Source of the DNA: Deuterostichococcus epilithicus
Taxonomy: Eukaryota; Chlorophyta; Trebouxiophyceae; Prasiolales; Stichococcaceae
Assembly (NCBI GenBank): GCA_033439295.1
Contig: JAVTLE010000003.1
Span: 124,001 to 188,000 of the forward strand
Length of the DNA stretch: 64,000 nt
Reading direction: 5' to 3'
Part shown: in pieces, positions 1-11,674 of the stretch
How the letters are laid out: each line of letters opens with the position of its first letter
Position numbering within the stretch: the first letter of the stretch is position 1
Notes under the pieces: generated by a model
What the model was told of the DNA's origin: nothing
Database searches by the model: none
The model's input: the letters and a program-made list of their open reading frames with translations, nothing else
Program-made: the position numbers and the translations under genes

Positions 1-12
1 AGCAGCTTCGAG

Positions 13-3000
13 ATGGAGACTGTTGCAGTGGATGTGAAATGGCAGAAGGAGACATTTAAGGGTGTCGAAATTGACATGTCGCAGCCTCCAGTGGTCTTCA
101 AGAACCAGCTCTTCTCGCTGACAGGTGGGCTACCCGTGTGGCTGCTGGTGGCGGGCATTTGAAAGCTTTCCATTCATGGAAGGCCAGAAGCCTCCGCTGC
201 CGCTCACGCAGTTGTTCGCATCGCCAGTCAGAAATATGGTGGCTCATGCTCCCACAACGGGGCAGTCGGTGCATCTGCGGGGCTGTGGCGCCGGAACAGC
301 GGGCAGACACGCTGCCCATGACAATCCGACATGCTGCACCATCGCTGGGGCCAGAGCCCCGCTGCGTTTGCACAGTCAGCTTGCCGCAAAGCATTTGGGC
401 TCATGCGGCGCACCCCGCGAAGGAAACGTTGGGCGCTGCCAGCACACGCTGCCCAGCGCACGCATCACGTCGACGCTCCGCGACACCGCCGCTCCCAAAT
501 GCAGGCGTGGCGCCGGAGCGGCAGAAGATCATGGTGAAGGGCGGACTGCTGAAGGACGACCAGGAGTGGGCGAAAGCAGGCATCAAGCCCGGGCAGAGGC
601 TCATGATGATGGGCACTGCGGATGCAGTGCCGCAGGCGCCCACCGCCAAGCAGGCGAGTCATTTTGGCGAGTCACTGCTTGTGCTCCGGGAACCAACGCA
701 CTGCGGCAGTACGTCCGTCGAGCGCGTTTCGAGCCCCAGCAGTGCCCATGCGGTGGCAGGGTGCGGTGCGTGTTGCAGTCAGGTGGCTGCTGCCATCTGT
801 TGGCGGAGGACCCACTGCCGCCCTGAAGGGGAAACCCTTGAAACTCTCCTGGACGCAGGTGTTTGTGGAGGACCTGCCAGAGGATGAACAAGATGTGACG
901 GGGCTGACTCAGTACGGCGCGGGGCTGGACAACCTGGGCAACACCTGCTACATGAACTCCACGCTGCAGGTGGGGCCTGCCCTCCTCAGACGCTGCGAGG
1001 GGTTTGCAGCCGTCAGCCCTCTGACTGCCGGCACAGCACGCAGCCTGTCAGCCTCCAAGAGCCAGCCCCGTGGTGGGCTCATCGGCGCGGGGGTGTGCAC
1101 CGTTCGGCAGCTTGCGGAGGGAGGACAGGAACGTGCATCTTTGTGCTAATGCCCTCAGCTCAGCTGTAGCATCTGCAACCCTCACCTCAGCCTGTCGCCG
1201 CCGCAGTGCTTCTACGGCGTGCCAGAACTGCGCAGCGCAGTGAGCAGCTACGTGCTCGGCGGCCCGGCGGCCGGTGGTGGCGGCGCACCCCACGGCGCGG
1301 CCAACAGCCGGCTGGCGGCGGCGGCGCGGGATCTTTTCAAGGACCTGCAGCGATCGGCAAAGCCGGTGCCGCCGCTGGGCTTCTGGCTGGGGCTGCGGGA
1401 AGCGTACCCGCAGTTCAACCAGCAGAACAATCAGGTGCAGCTGCTGTACCCTCGGCCTCCAACAGCGTGACAGCATGCCTCGTGCTCCAAATTTCAGGCG
1501 ATTTGCGGGCTGCCGCGCTTGCTGTGCCTCGTCAACGTGTTTGCGGCGTGTGTCCAGACTAAAACCCAGCTGGTTGTCTGATGCTGTGCCTGCCCACGGC
1601 ATGCAGGGCCACTTCTCGCAACAGGATGCCGAGGAGTGCTGGACGCAGCTCATGTACTCGCTGCGATCCGTAGTGAAGGTATGCTACTGTCCAGTTGCAC
1701 TTCTGCAATCCCTCGTGCACGCACTGCGCGGCAGCTGCTGCAAGGACACAGCTTCCTGCTGGCGCTGCTGGCCCAACCTCGTCACTGCTGCTCGATCGGG
1801 GAGCTGGCTTTGCCTCATCGAGGTGTCCTCGAGCGTCTGTGTTTCAAGCGGTCGTCGCGTGATGTGCGCTGCAGGACCCAGCGCAGCCGGACGCCTCGGT
1901 GGTGGACGCACTATTTGGTGTGAAGCTGCACACCAGCCTCAAGTGCGAGGAGAGCGGCGAGGCCATCGAGGTGCAGTCTCCGGGTTTAGGTTTTACTGCA
2001 CCCTGCGCTGCTGTGCGCGAGCCACGTTTCCTGCACCTGGGCAGTGATGCGCCAGCAGAGACCTCATTATCCCGCTGCACAGCTCGCCTTTCTCCTTCAG
2101 GCTGATTGGTCGAGGTCCCATTGATACGAGTGAGAGCTATATCAAATCATATTGCAGATGTCCATATCAAATCAGATGCCCCATGCCTCGTGCCCTGCGA
2201 GCTGAAGCTGGCGTGTGTGTGGGCGTTGCACAGGAGGACACGACAGCATTCAGCCTGAAGTGCAACATCTCCATCGAGGTCAACGACCTGGTGGCCGGCA
2301 TGCGCCTCGCGCTGAAGGACGACCGAGAAAAGCGGTGCGCACTTCTGTAAAGCTTCCAGCAGAAGCATCGGCGCAAGACTCCTTGACCTCAGTTCGGGAC
2401 TTGGCGCAGGCAGCATCTCGCGGCACGCTCCGCGTCTGCGAGCCTTCGGCCTGCCTGCCGCCCTAAGGCGCTGACAAATACGCAGCGAATGAGCAGAGCC
2501 CAGCGCCGCAGGTCGGCCAGGCTGCCCAGCGACTTGCCGCTGTGCGCCGCAGGTCGGAGGCGCTTGACAGGACGGCGCTGTTCGCTGGCGGCAGCTCCGT
2601 TGCGTCGCTGCCGCCATACCTCACTGTCCAGATGGTGCGCTTCTACTACAAGGCCGACGTGCAGCAGAAGGCCAAGATCCTGCGCAAGGTGCGTTTGCTC
2701 CCTGCCCAGTAACCTTCTGCCTGAGAAAATAGTCCCGGTTTGTTCCGCGACCTTGGTACGACGCCAAGACTCGACCGCCTTTGCTCCACCTGACGGGCGA
2801 GGTTTGGATTAGCCAGGCTGCCTGCTACGTGCACTGGGGTGGGACCCACACCAGAAGGACGAGTACTTGCCACATGATCTTGCGCCCACCGCCAGCCCCT
2901 TGCCGCCTGGCGCTGCCTCGACAAGTACTGGCATCCCCTGCCAGGTGGGCTTCCCGCTGCAGCTGGACCTCTACGAGTTCGCGACGGACGACCTCAAAAA

Positions 3001-4172
3001 GCAGCTGGATGGGCCCCGGTCCACAGAGGCTGCTCTGGACGAGGAGCGGGACGCCGCTGTCAAGCGCCAAAAGCGCGATGCGGTGAGGAGCTCCCATTGT
3101 GTTACACAAGCTGGTATCAATTGATACATGTCGAGACGGAGGTGCTCAGGACGCCAATCGATATCTATGTAGCTGCCATGAGGCGCCACACGCACATGCA
3201 AAAGCGCACCCCAGGTTGCTGCAGAGGTGTCCGGGCGGCTCTGGGAGCACAAGCTCGACCAGCCTCAATTGCTGTCCCTCAGGCTGACGCCGCCGACGCC
3301 AAGGCGGCAAAAGCCAAGGCGGACAAGAAGGCCGGCGGCAGCGCGGCTGTAAAGCCTGCAGAGGCCGTCGCGGCGACAACAGGACCCACGGCAGCCACCG
3401 TCGGCACGGGCGCAGCGGAGGCAGCGTCGGCGCCGGCGGGCGGCGACGTGGACATGGCAGACGCTGACGGCGCGGAGCCCACCAGCAGCGCAACGGCTGA
3501 CCTCAGAGCCAAGCACGCCGGCCAGAAGACGGGTGAGCTGTGCTTGGCAGCAAGCGTTGCAGCGCAACTGCCCACCCTCGTGCGCAAGGGAAAGCCAGCA
3601 GCAATCTGCTTCCCTGGCATTGAGTCCAGCCCAGTTGTGCACTGCTCCGTCTCATCTCGAGCCAGCACGGCATACCCTCCGCCGGTCCCTTCACCAGAAA
3701 AACTCACTTGATTGCAGGGCGGTACGACCTCACGGCAGTTTTGACGCACAAGGGGCGGTCAGCGGACTCTGGGCATTATGTGGCCTGGGTCAAGCAGGAC
3801 GACGGCAAGTGGATCCAGTTTGATGACGACAAGGTCGGCTGCCGTTCTTAGCCAAGATCCCGCTCTCTTCCCGGCAGCCCAGCTCGAGTGCCCGACTTGA
3901 AAACGCCGGCTTCTGTTCAAGTGCGAGTGTGTCACGTTTGCACAGGCGTTCGTGCTTCCCGACGCGGTTGTCTTGGGGCAGGGCCAGCAGAGGCGCAGGC
4001 AGCCCCAACCGGCTGCGGCCCCTGAGATGCTAGTCCCTGGCCCCGGAACCCTAAACCCTAAACCCCGCAGGTCATCGTGCGCAAGGAGGAGGAGGTGCTG
4101 GCGCTGTCGGGCGGCGGCGACTGGCACATGGCCTACCTGCTGCTGTACCGCGCCCGCACCGTCGCACCCTGA
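13..4172 (+). CDS. UBP6: Ubiquitin carboxyl-terminal hydrolase UBP6/USP14 (proteasome-associated deubiquitinase)
   Basis: Twelve exons with matching phases: 13-124, 505-653, 859-969, 1207-1434, 1607-1678, 1875-1970, 2234-2334, 2553-2688, 2945-3082, 3283-3532, 3718-3833, 4071-4172, giving about 536 aa. The N-terminus is a ubiquitin-like domain (VKWQKETFKGVEID, then IMVKGGLLKDD). The Cys box is GLDNLGNTCYMNST, followed by QQDAEECWTQL, and the His box is SGHYVAWVKQDDGKW. In this family the enzyme binds the 26S proteasome through the Ubl domain and trims ubiquitin from substrates before degradation. The ATG at 13 fits the usual UBP6 start, so the gene is probably complete, although only 12 bases lie upstream. 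Intron 2 appears to have a GC donor (CAG|GCGAGT at 653/654); using it gives exactly the residue count I expect for the family. An Ala/Lys-rich acidic insert in exon 10 makes it longer than the usual ~480 aa. It converges on the CCA-adding gene. Confidence 0.93.
2503..2557 (+). repeat. Short duplicated acceptor and exon edge before UBP6 exon 8
   Basis: The 14 bases at 2503-2516 (gcgccgcaggtcgg) recur identically at 2544-2557. The second copy spans the acceptor of exon 8 (start 2553). This is a weak example of the exon-edge copies seen elsewhere in the window; at this length chance is possible. Confidence 0.4.
4049..4062 (+). repeat. Two CCCTAAA telomere-type units inside the last UBP6 intron
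   Basis: Two perfect CCCTAAA units are followed by CCCC and the cag acceptor of the last UBP6 exon (4071). This is the complement of the plant/green-algal TTTAGGG telomere repeat. Here it lies where the pyrimidine tract and branch region should be. Confidence 0.6.
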
Positions 4173-4455
4173 GTACCTTAACCCCGAACGCGCCCGCAGC
4201 GGGCAGTTGCGGGCGCCACACGGTCTGCCTGGGGTTTGGGAGTCGGGCGGGGGTGCGGCAGATTAGTGCTGGCGTCCTCTTGAGTTTGTCACCAGCAGCT
4301 TGAGTACCTACCCTAGCATGGTTCTTGGTGTGAAATCACATCTCGGAGCGTTACCTCCTCCTGACCAGACCTTCTGCACGCTTTTCCCCGAGGCCCCGGC
4401 TTGTGTCACACCTCCAAGCAGTGGGGGGGTTTTTGGTTGCAGCTTTGCTAATGGT
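4173..4455. other. Spacer between convergent UBP6 and CCA-adding genes
   Basis: No coding exon could be recognised on either strand. In particular the minus strand lacks anything resembling the C-terminal half of a CCA-adding enzyme, although the neighbouring gene should continue into it. Confidence 0.5.
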
Positions 4456-6279
4456 TTAGCAGAACGAAAGGAAGCAGCGCACCTCTGGCAGTGCGGCGGC
4501 CTCCACAAGTGCGGGATCCAGCTCGAAGCCGAAGCGCGCAGCGAAGCGGATTGCCCGCAGCACCCGTAGCGGATCTGCAATCCAGGTGGCATGCACGATC
4601 AGCATCAGGCATGATGTTGGGGGCCGGAGAAAGAGTGCCCAAAGACTGCCGCCACGCTGCCGCCGTCATGGCCGACCGCTCCTAAATCAGCACTCCTTGC
4701 CACAAAGGCCTCAGTGACTCGACTGCGTCGCCCACAACCATTGCCGCGGTTCTCTGCGGTGGCTCTCATGCCTCATGTTCATCCCCGCTTTCCCCATCCA
4801 CCGCCACCCACACCAGTCGCCATCGGTCCGTGACTCCGGATCCGTCAGGGTGTGCCCCCTCACCGTCCATGAACGTCTCGCGGGGCTGCAGCGGCGTGCG
4901 GATGACGCCGGCGCGCAGGTCCTCCAGCCCGCGCCCCGTGAAGTCCTCCACGGCACGTGTCTCCAGGTTGTAGAACAGCGCATTTATGGTCAGGTCCCGC
5001 CGCGCCGCATCCTGCAGCAAACCTGGCGCTGACCCGTCCACGTGGCCTGGCTCGAAGAGCGGCTAGGAGACGGCGCTGCCACAGGATGGTCCCTGACACA
5101 CCCGCAGGGTGGCGCGCTGAACATCCGTGGGCCTCCCTCCGCAGCTGGCTCCGCAGCTGACGAGAATCCCAAGCGTGCAGTGATCCCACTCAGAAATATG
5201 TCGGCCTCCCCATGCTGAGCGTCCAGCACAGCGCCGATATCGCAGTTGCGGCACCTTGGCAGCGTCTCTGGGGTACAGCACAACAGAGGTCTTGCGCAAG
5301 CTCCACGAAGGCTTTGCTGTTGCTGTTGCTGGCGCGGCCGCGCGGCAAGCGCTCACCTGCTCTGGGGTGCCGATCTGCACCTCTCCCGGGATGCGACTGT
5401 CCTGCGTGTACGTCTCCGACCGCAGGTTCACCAGGTCCAGCGACACGCCGTGCACCTGCGTCCATGGGACAGGAGGCTCGGCGCAGCAGGCCGTGTGGCT
5501 GACGCCAACATCTGCTGCCCGAAGCGCGGCTTGCCGCATCGGCAGCCCCTGAGAGTTTGGACGGTCCCCTTCAAGCATGTTGCCTTGCATTGTGAAACAT
5601 CGTCCGCATCGATGGAGCCATTCCTCAAGCTACTTAAGGGCATGCGCCCTCACCGGAAGCGATGCACGCTGCACATCACCACAGCAGCAGAGATGCATGT
5701 GTGCCATGGTATAGCTGCAGCCCTTGATCCTCACGACCACCAGCCATACCTCGCCTTCCCCGCAGCAGGCATCATTGCCTACAAGGATGCACGCTGCAGG
5801 CACCAGACAGAAATTGCCGCCCGCCGCCGCACCGTGATGCGCGCCGTTTCAAGGTGCTTGGACTGCTCCGGGTTGCTCTCGATGACCACGGACCGGCTGA
5901 TCTCGTCGTGTGCCGCCTCCAGGTGCGCCTGCAGCGCCGCGCCGAAGGCGGCGCCGGTGCAGCTGTCGAGCGCGATGTCAATGTCGGGGCTGTTGGAGTC
6001 ATGGCCCAGCAGCTTGTCGCGCACCCACCCGCCGGCGCAGCGCAGCTTGACGGGAGCGTCCAGCTTCTTGCTAGCGGCTTCCAGCGTCTTGAAGATGCGC
6101 TCCTCAAGCTCCGTGGGCGCGATCGCCTGCCGCACCGCCGGCATCCTGCGGTGCGCTGCGGATGCAAAACTCCGGAAGCGGGATGTGGAGTTTACCGACA
6201 GGCGCGCGGTGCAAGGCGGTCTTAAGCAGACAGCACCGGCCCAGACTCGCAGCGGCAGGCGGCGCAGCGCTGCGGCCAT
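4456..6279 (-). CDS. tRNA nucleotidyltransferase (CCA-adding enzyme, class II), C-terminally truncated
   Basis: Four exons on the minus strand: 6279-5833, 5455-5357, 5011-4864, 4574-4483. All junction phases agree. The start at 6279 (MAAALRRLPLRVWAGAV) resembles an organellar presequence. The head domain shows the nucleotidyltransferase motif (RCAGGWVRDKLLG, then DIDIALD), HLETARIT, LDLVNLRSETY, the RRDLTINALFYN motif B and the DDPLRVLRAIRFAARFGF template motif, ending at AAALPE. The enzyme adds or repairs the 3' CCA of tRNAs. After exon 4 there is a good phase-0 donor (GAG|GTGCGC, 4483/4482), but no following exon exists before the UBP6 stop. Read through instead, the frame ends seven codons later at 4458-4456. 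The neck motif E and tRNA-binding body/tail, roughly the last half of the family, are therefore missing. It could be a decayed gene, a local assembly loss or an unusual short form. Confidence 0.8.
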
Positions 6280-6530
6280 GGAGGTGCAAACACAGTTTGG
6301 AATGGCCGATCCCTCGCCTGTGGCGAAATGTGCTGGCAGCATAATTGGCGGGAAATTGCGTGGGCACTGCAAATTTGAAAGCGAGGGCATGATGCGACCG
6401 CTCACGTGCGCGGCTTTCCCGGCAAAGCTATCCACAGGCGCTGGTGCAAGCTCTGGCTGGCTTCTGCGCCTCTCCGGCCCACAATCGACAATCTTTGGCC
6501 CGTGCAGTAAGCGTCGACCGGATCGCCATC
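6280..6530. promoter_or_regulatory. Divergent intergenic region, CCA-adding gene / PGK
   Basis: The start codons of the minus-strand CCA-adding gene (6279) and the plus-strand PGK gene (6531) are only 251 bases apart. Both 5' leaders and both promoters must fit here, which makes a shared bidirectional promoter likely. No clear TATA box was identified. This is inference from layout. Confidence 0.5.
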
Positions 6531-9500
6531 ATGTCGTCGATGACCTTCGCCCCCCGCGCGTCCGCCGGCGTCGTGCGCGGCTCAGCGCGGCCCAGCGCCT
6601 CGCGCCAGACACCCACAGCCCGCCTGGCAGCCTTCAACGGCGTCGTCTCGGACCGCGTGTCGTGCATCCACGGCAATGTCATGTTCCAGGCGAGCATCTT
6701 GTGCATCTTTGGACAAACGAGCTACGCCACAAGACGTTAGAACCAGCAGAACCACAGGCGGCCTTCCGATGCTGGAGGCGGAACCAGCTGTCAACTTGGC
6801 AGTGAATATATTTTATGTAAAGGCTGACGACCAACACCTCTGGGTGCATTGATCAGGCTTCTTGCAGCCGTCGACAGCCCTGATCGCTGCAAGAGGCGAT
6901 CTGAAGTGTCGCAAAGGACATGTCCTCCTGGACGACTGCTCACGTCTCAGGCTGACAGCCGCGATAGGCATGATGCTGCGATGTAAATCAACGCAGCAGA
7001 CGTTGACGCATGTCTGCCTCAGATGTGACTGTCCCTGCGCCCAGGGGCGGCGACGGCACATCATGCATGCATGCACGTCGCCAGTCCAACTGCAGGCCGT
7101 CTGGGCCGCGGGTCAGGCACTTCCCAGGCCATCCGAGTCTGACGCAGAAGGTTCATGCTTCGTCACAGTGGCGAACTTCTGCTTGTGCATCTGCAGACGT
7201 CGGCAGTGAAGGGCCTGCGCGCGGCTGCGCGCCCCGCGCTGCGGGCGTCCCGCAACGCCACCCGCCAGGTCACCCGCGCGGAGGACAAGCTGAACGTCGC
7301 CGACCTCGACAAGTCGGACCTGGAGGGCAAGCGGGTGCGCACACGACCCGGAACATGTGTTTGGGATGTGCACCCCTCCTGCGCGGCATGCGGGAACTCA
7401 GTGTGCCGCCTCCCCAATGACGGCTGCAGACCGCGGTCGCGTGCAGCAGGGCGCCGACGACAGGGTTGCCCTGGCACATTTGTCTGCGCCCCTGCATGCC
7501 CAACCAGAAGGGCATGGGTGCGAATTGCCTCCCCTCATGCACGCATCAAGCTTGTGTACGCACACGCACACGCTCGGCGCGGCTTCATTCCGGAGCATGC
7601 ATCGACGCAGGTGCTGGTGCGGGCAGACCTGAACGTGCCGCTTGACAAGGACCAGAACATCACGGACGACACCCGCATCCGGGCCGCGATCCCCACCCTG
7701 AAGTACCTGGTGGAGAATGGTGCCAAGATCCTGCTCACCTCCCACCTGGTGAGCCCGCTGTCCGCAGCTTGAAGTACAGTCATGCTGATTCACAGGAGTG
7801 CACATATCTCTTCGAAAACTGCACGTGGTGAGCTAGGCAGAAGAGCAGCAGAGCGGCGAGGGCGGCGCATGGCAGTTTGGGTGTTTAAGTTCGGTGCCTC
7901 ACTGCCCCGAAGTCCATCGTGCTTGATGCCTGTGTACGGACACTACCTCAACAGGGCCGCTTGGGCTGCCGCAGACACTTCGTGCGCTGTTGTCCCGGCT
8001 GGACCCCTCCAGGATGCACCTACCTCCTGCCGACATGCCTGACCCTGATCGCTGCAGGGTCGCCCGAAGGACGGGCCGGAGGACAAGTTCAGGCTGACGC
8101 CGGTGGTGCCGCGCCTCTCTGAGCTGCTCGGCACGACCGTCGAGAAGGTCGACGACTGCATCGGCCCGGAGGTCGAGGCCGCTGTCGGCAAGCTGCAGAA
8201 CGGCCAGGTGCTCCTTGGCCAAGACTGCAAAGCCAATTGCCAGTCCCGCAAGTGCAGCATCGCTTGGCGGGAGGTCAGGCCTGGATACTCGGCAGAGACC
8301 GCCGTGTCGGCTGGCAGCCGTGACGCAAAGCCTGCGACGCAGGCCCAGAGGCGCTCCTGACAGTGTTTGTCAGCTCACGAGAGGGGCGCTCCCAGAGGCA
8401 GCAGTTGTGGAAGCCGCGGGAGATGGCAGGTTCCTGCTGCCGTGTGCGACCACTCGCTCCCAGCATGAAGGTCATCAAAGCTTGAAATTACATGGACACC
8501 AACCTCTCGAATGTGTCACAGGTGCTGGTGCTGGAGAACGTGCGCTTCTACAAGGAGGAGACGAAGAACGATGTGGAGTTCGCCAAGAAGCTGGCCGCCA
8601 ACGCGGACGTGTTTGTGAACGACGCCTTCGGCACTGCGCACCGGGCGCACGCCTCCACCGAGGGCGTGACCCGCTACCTGCGCCCGTCCGCCGGTGCGGC
8701 ACCGCTTCCGGAGCCATCCAACGCTGTTCTGCTGTCCTTCCCTCTGCAGTTTCTTCTATCAGAGTCAGCCTCCCCCGTCCCCCCCTCTCCCAAAGGCGAG
8801 CAGGGAGCAGCCGCGCGCGCCCTCTGGTCCAGGTTCATACCAGCGGTCGGGTGCAGTTGCAAGCAGTAGAAACCAGCTTGGCTTTTCTGGTGAGCATTGC
8901 CTGCTCGCCTGCGCGCAGCCGGCCTGCTGCTGAAGAAGGAGCTGGACTACCTTGATGGCGCGATCTCCAACCCGAAGCGCCCCTTCGTCGCCATCGTCGG
9001 TGGCTCCAAGGTATGCATCTCTGGTCCTGTGGGCTGGCTCACCGCTACGCAAACAGAGGTCGTTGCTCGACACGCGTGTGTCGTCCATTCCCCACGACGC
9101 TTCTTCACTGCTCGTTCCGTGGCGGCACCGTGTCCCGGTCGCTGAGCAGCCGGCGGCCTCGGAACCTGCAGGTGTCGTCGAAGATTGACGTCATCAAGAC
9201 GCTGCTGGAGAAGGCCGACAAGGTCATCATTGTCGGCGGCATGGTGTTCACCTTCGACAAGGCCCGCGGCTACGGGGTGAGGGTTTTACAAGGCACTTTT
9301 TGAGCACTTCCACACAACGCGGCGCGTCTACCTTTGGAGCAGCACATCTGACAACAGCCTTCTCTTGATGCCTTGATAATCTTTTCCAGCACCTGGTCAT
9401 CAGTTTGCGTACCAACCGTGGTCCTGCGTTGCTGCACCACCGTTTGGCTGAGCGCGGCGCCGGAGCGGGACGGCGGCTCGCCGCTCCGGAGCCGCCAACC

Positions 9501-10783
9501 TGGAACTCTGGAAACCAGGAGTCCAAGCCCCCACACTTGAAGCCTGGCCCTCACCCTCAAACCCTCGCAGGTGGGCTCCTCCCTGGTGGAGGACGACAAG
9601 GTCGACCTGGCTAAGGAGCTGCTGTCGTCCGCGGGCGACAAGATCATCCTGCCGACAGACGTCATCGTCGCCGACAAGTTCGCCGAGGACGCCAAGACCG
9701 ACACCGTGCAGACCGGCGACGTGCCGGACGGATGGATGGTGCGGGCGCGTCCAGATGCTGCAGATGCCCGCCTGTCAGCTGCACCGCATGCATGGCCCGC
9801 CGGCCCGGCGGTCCCCAGTCCCGCTGCACCCAGTCTGCGCTCCGCTGGCAATGTCGACCCGCTGACATCTGCACGCAGCAGCACCTGCAGAGCCCTGCTG
9901 GCTTGTGCTGCCATGCAGACAATGCGGCCATGGCCTTGTGTGTATCGACCTGTTGGGGTTGCCTGCTCCTGACATGCAGCCGCTCCTACCGAATGCAGGG
10001 CCTGGACATCGGCCCCGACAGCGTGAAGCTCATCCAGGACACGCTGGCCGACGCACAGACAGTGCTCTGGAACGGTGCGCGAATACCTCACTAGACCGGA
10101 TGTCGTCTGTCTTCATTCCAGCGCCTTGTGTTCGCGAAACCGACAGGCGTCTCCACTGCAGGGCATATTCTGACCAATGTTCGGCCTTCAATCGGCGCGC
10201 TTTGAGTCATTTGCACTCCCTGCAGGCCCCGCCGGCGTGTTCGAGATGGAGGCCTTCAGCAAGGGCACCTTTGCCATCGCGCAGACCCTGGCCGACATTA
10301 CAAAGAAGGTGTGCTGACATCACACGTGCTGCTTGATGAAGACTGGTCGACGACCGACACCCTCAACCTGCTGTGCTGCTACCCTGAGCTGCCCTGGTGC
10401 CATGGCGCCGTCACACCAAGCTGCGGATCATGCGCTTGCAGGGCGCCATCACCATTGTGGGCGGCGGCGACTCTGTGGCAGCCGTGGAGCAGGCCAACCT
10501 CGGCGACCAGGTATGTTGCTGAACCGGGGAATCCGCTGCGTGGCGAAAGACATGTGTGTCTGATTCTGACATCTGAAGACCCTGGCAGGTCGGCCTTGCA
10601 GCTGCGGCAGGGAAGTCAGCCCCGGCGGCTGGGCTTGGCAAACACGAGCGACCAACTGTTTGTGTCTCTGTCGCCGTGCAGATCTCGCACATCAGCACCG
10701 GCGGCGGCGCATCGCTGGAGCTCATCGAGGGCAAGACCCTGCCGGGTGTTGCCGCCCTGGACAACCAGAGGGTCCACGCCTAA
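6531..10783 (+). CDS. PGK1: Phosphoglycerate kinase, chloroplast precursor
   Basis: Twelve exons: 6531-6689, 7197-7334, 7611-7748, 8058-8207, 8522-8693, 8919-9010, 9172-9276, 9571-9738, 9999-10074, 10226-10308, 10442-10510, 10682-10783; about 483 aa with every phase consistent. The first exon is Ser/Ala/Arg-rich, as expected of a transit peptide. Family motifs seen include [78 protein letters not shown] and [18 protein letters not shown]. The enzyme phosphorylates 3-phosphoglycerate with ATP in the Calvin cycle and runs in reverse in glycolysis. Exon 1 is the least certain part: the best-fitting donor is GC type (CAG|GCGAGC at 6689/6690). The rest follows the chlorophyte plastid PGK pattern closely, with MPMGVFE replaced by PAGVFE. 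Confidence 0.96.
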
Positions 10784-11674
10784 ATCCTGCCGGTGCAAAC
10801 ACTACGCTGATGGGTAGTGCACGCTGTCGACGTGCGGCTCGCGCTCCTGCCGCCCATGGCGGCGTGGCCGGCGCGTGCTATGGCGGCAGGTGGTGGCGCA
10901 GGGGCAGCATCTTTCGTTGCACGGCTGGGCGTGTATGGCATTGCTGCTGCAGCCGGCACCATGCCACAGCGTGTCTTGCGCATCTTGTTCCTCTTAAGCA
11001 CAGCATTGAGGCGCGCCTGATTGGCGGCGCTGCTGGGCAGCCACTCCTGTGTTAGAGATGTCCTTGACACAATGCAATCACTCTGTGCAGGCTACAGTTT
11101 TGAGTAGCGGCTTTTGCCGCAAGGTGTCTGACAATCTCCTGTCTCTAGGTCTGGGTTGCAGCGCTGGTTGGTTTGACGACTTTTTAATCCTCTTGACAAG
11201 CCACAAGCCAGTCACACGGTGATCATGGGAAGGGCCTACAACTGGCTTCTGGTCCCGCTGCAGGCTGCGCTGCGCTGCATTCATGCTGTGTTGTGAGGTC
11301 TGAGATTCCTGCGAATCCCCTTCCATCTGGGGAGGCTCCCTGCATCCGACCCATCGCCACACATAGTGCGGACGCACCGAAGGGCGAAGGCTTCGTATAG
11401 GCAGGTTGTTGAGGGACGCTACATAGATCACCCGCGCAAGCGTGCAAAATTTCCAAACGTTTGGGGTCTGAATACAGTAATCTGCTGCTCGCGACTACCC
11501 ATTGAGCACATTTTGACGCAAGGACCCCAGCTTGTCGTCGTCGTCACAACAGTGCAAACATGAGCTGTGCGCTTGAATGGTCGAGACCAAACATCGCGTA
11601 GTAAACCGTGCCAGATCGTCGCTGCTTGGCTTCGAAGGTCGCATTCGCAGTGCAGTGCTGGGTTCGCCACCAGC
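10784..11674. other. Intergenic: PGK 3' region and TM9SF upstream region
   Basis: No coding exon with family resemblance and no RNA gene were recognised. It should hold the PGK 3'UTR and the TM9SF promoter and 5'UTR. No TGTAA was seen downstream of the PGK stop. Confidence 0.4.

Noticed and set aside
5246-6805. 519-codon open frame on the plus strand
   Set aside because: It is antisense to the CCA-adding exons and the start of PGK, has no family resemblance, and is explained by GC-rich codon bias.
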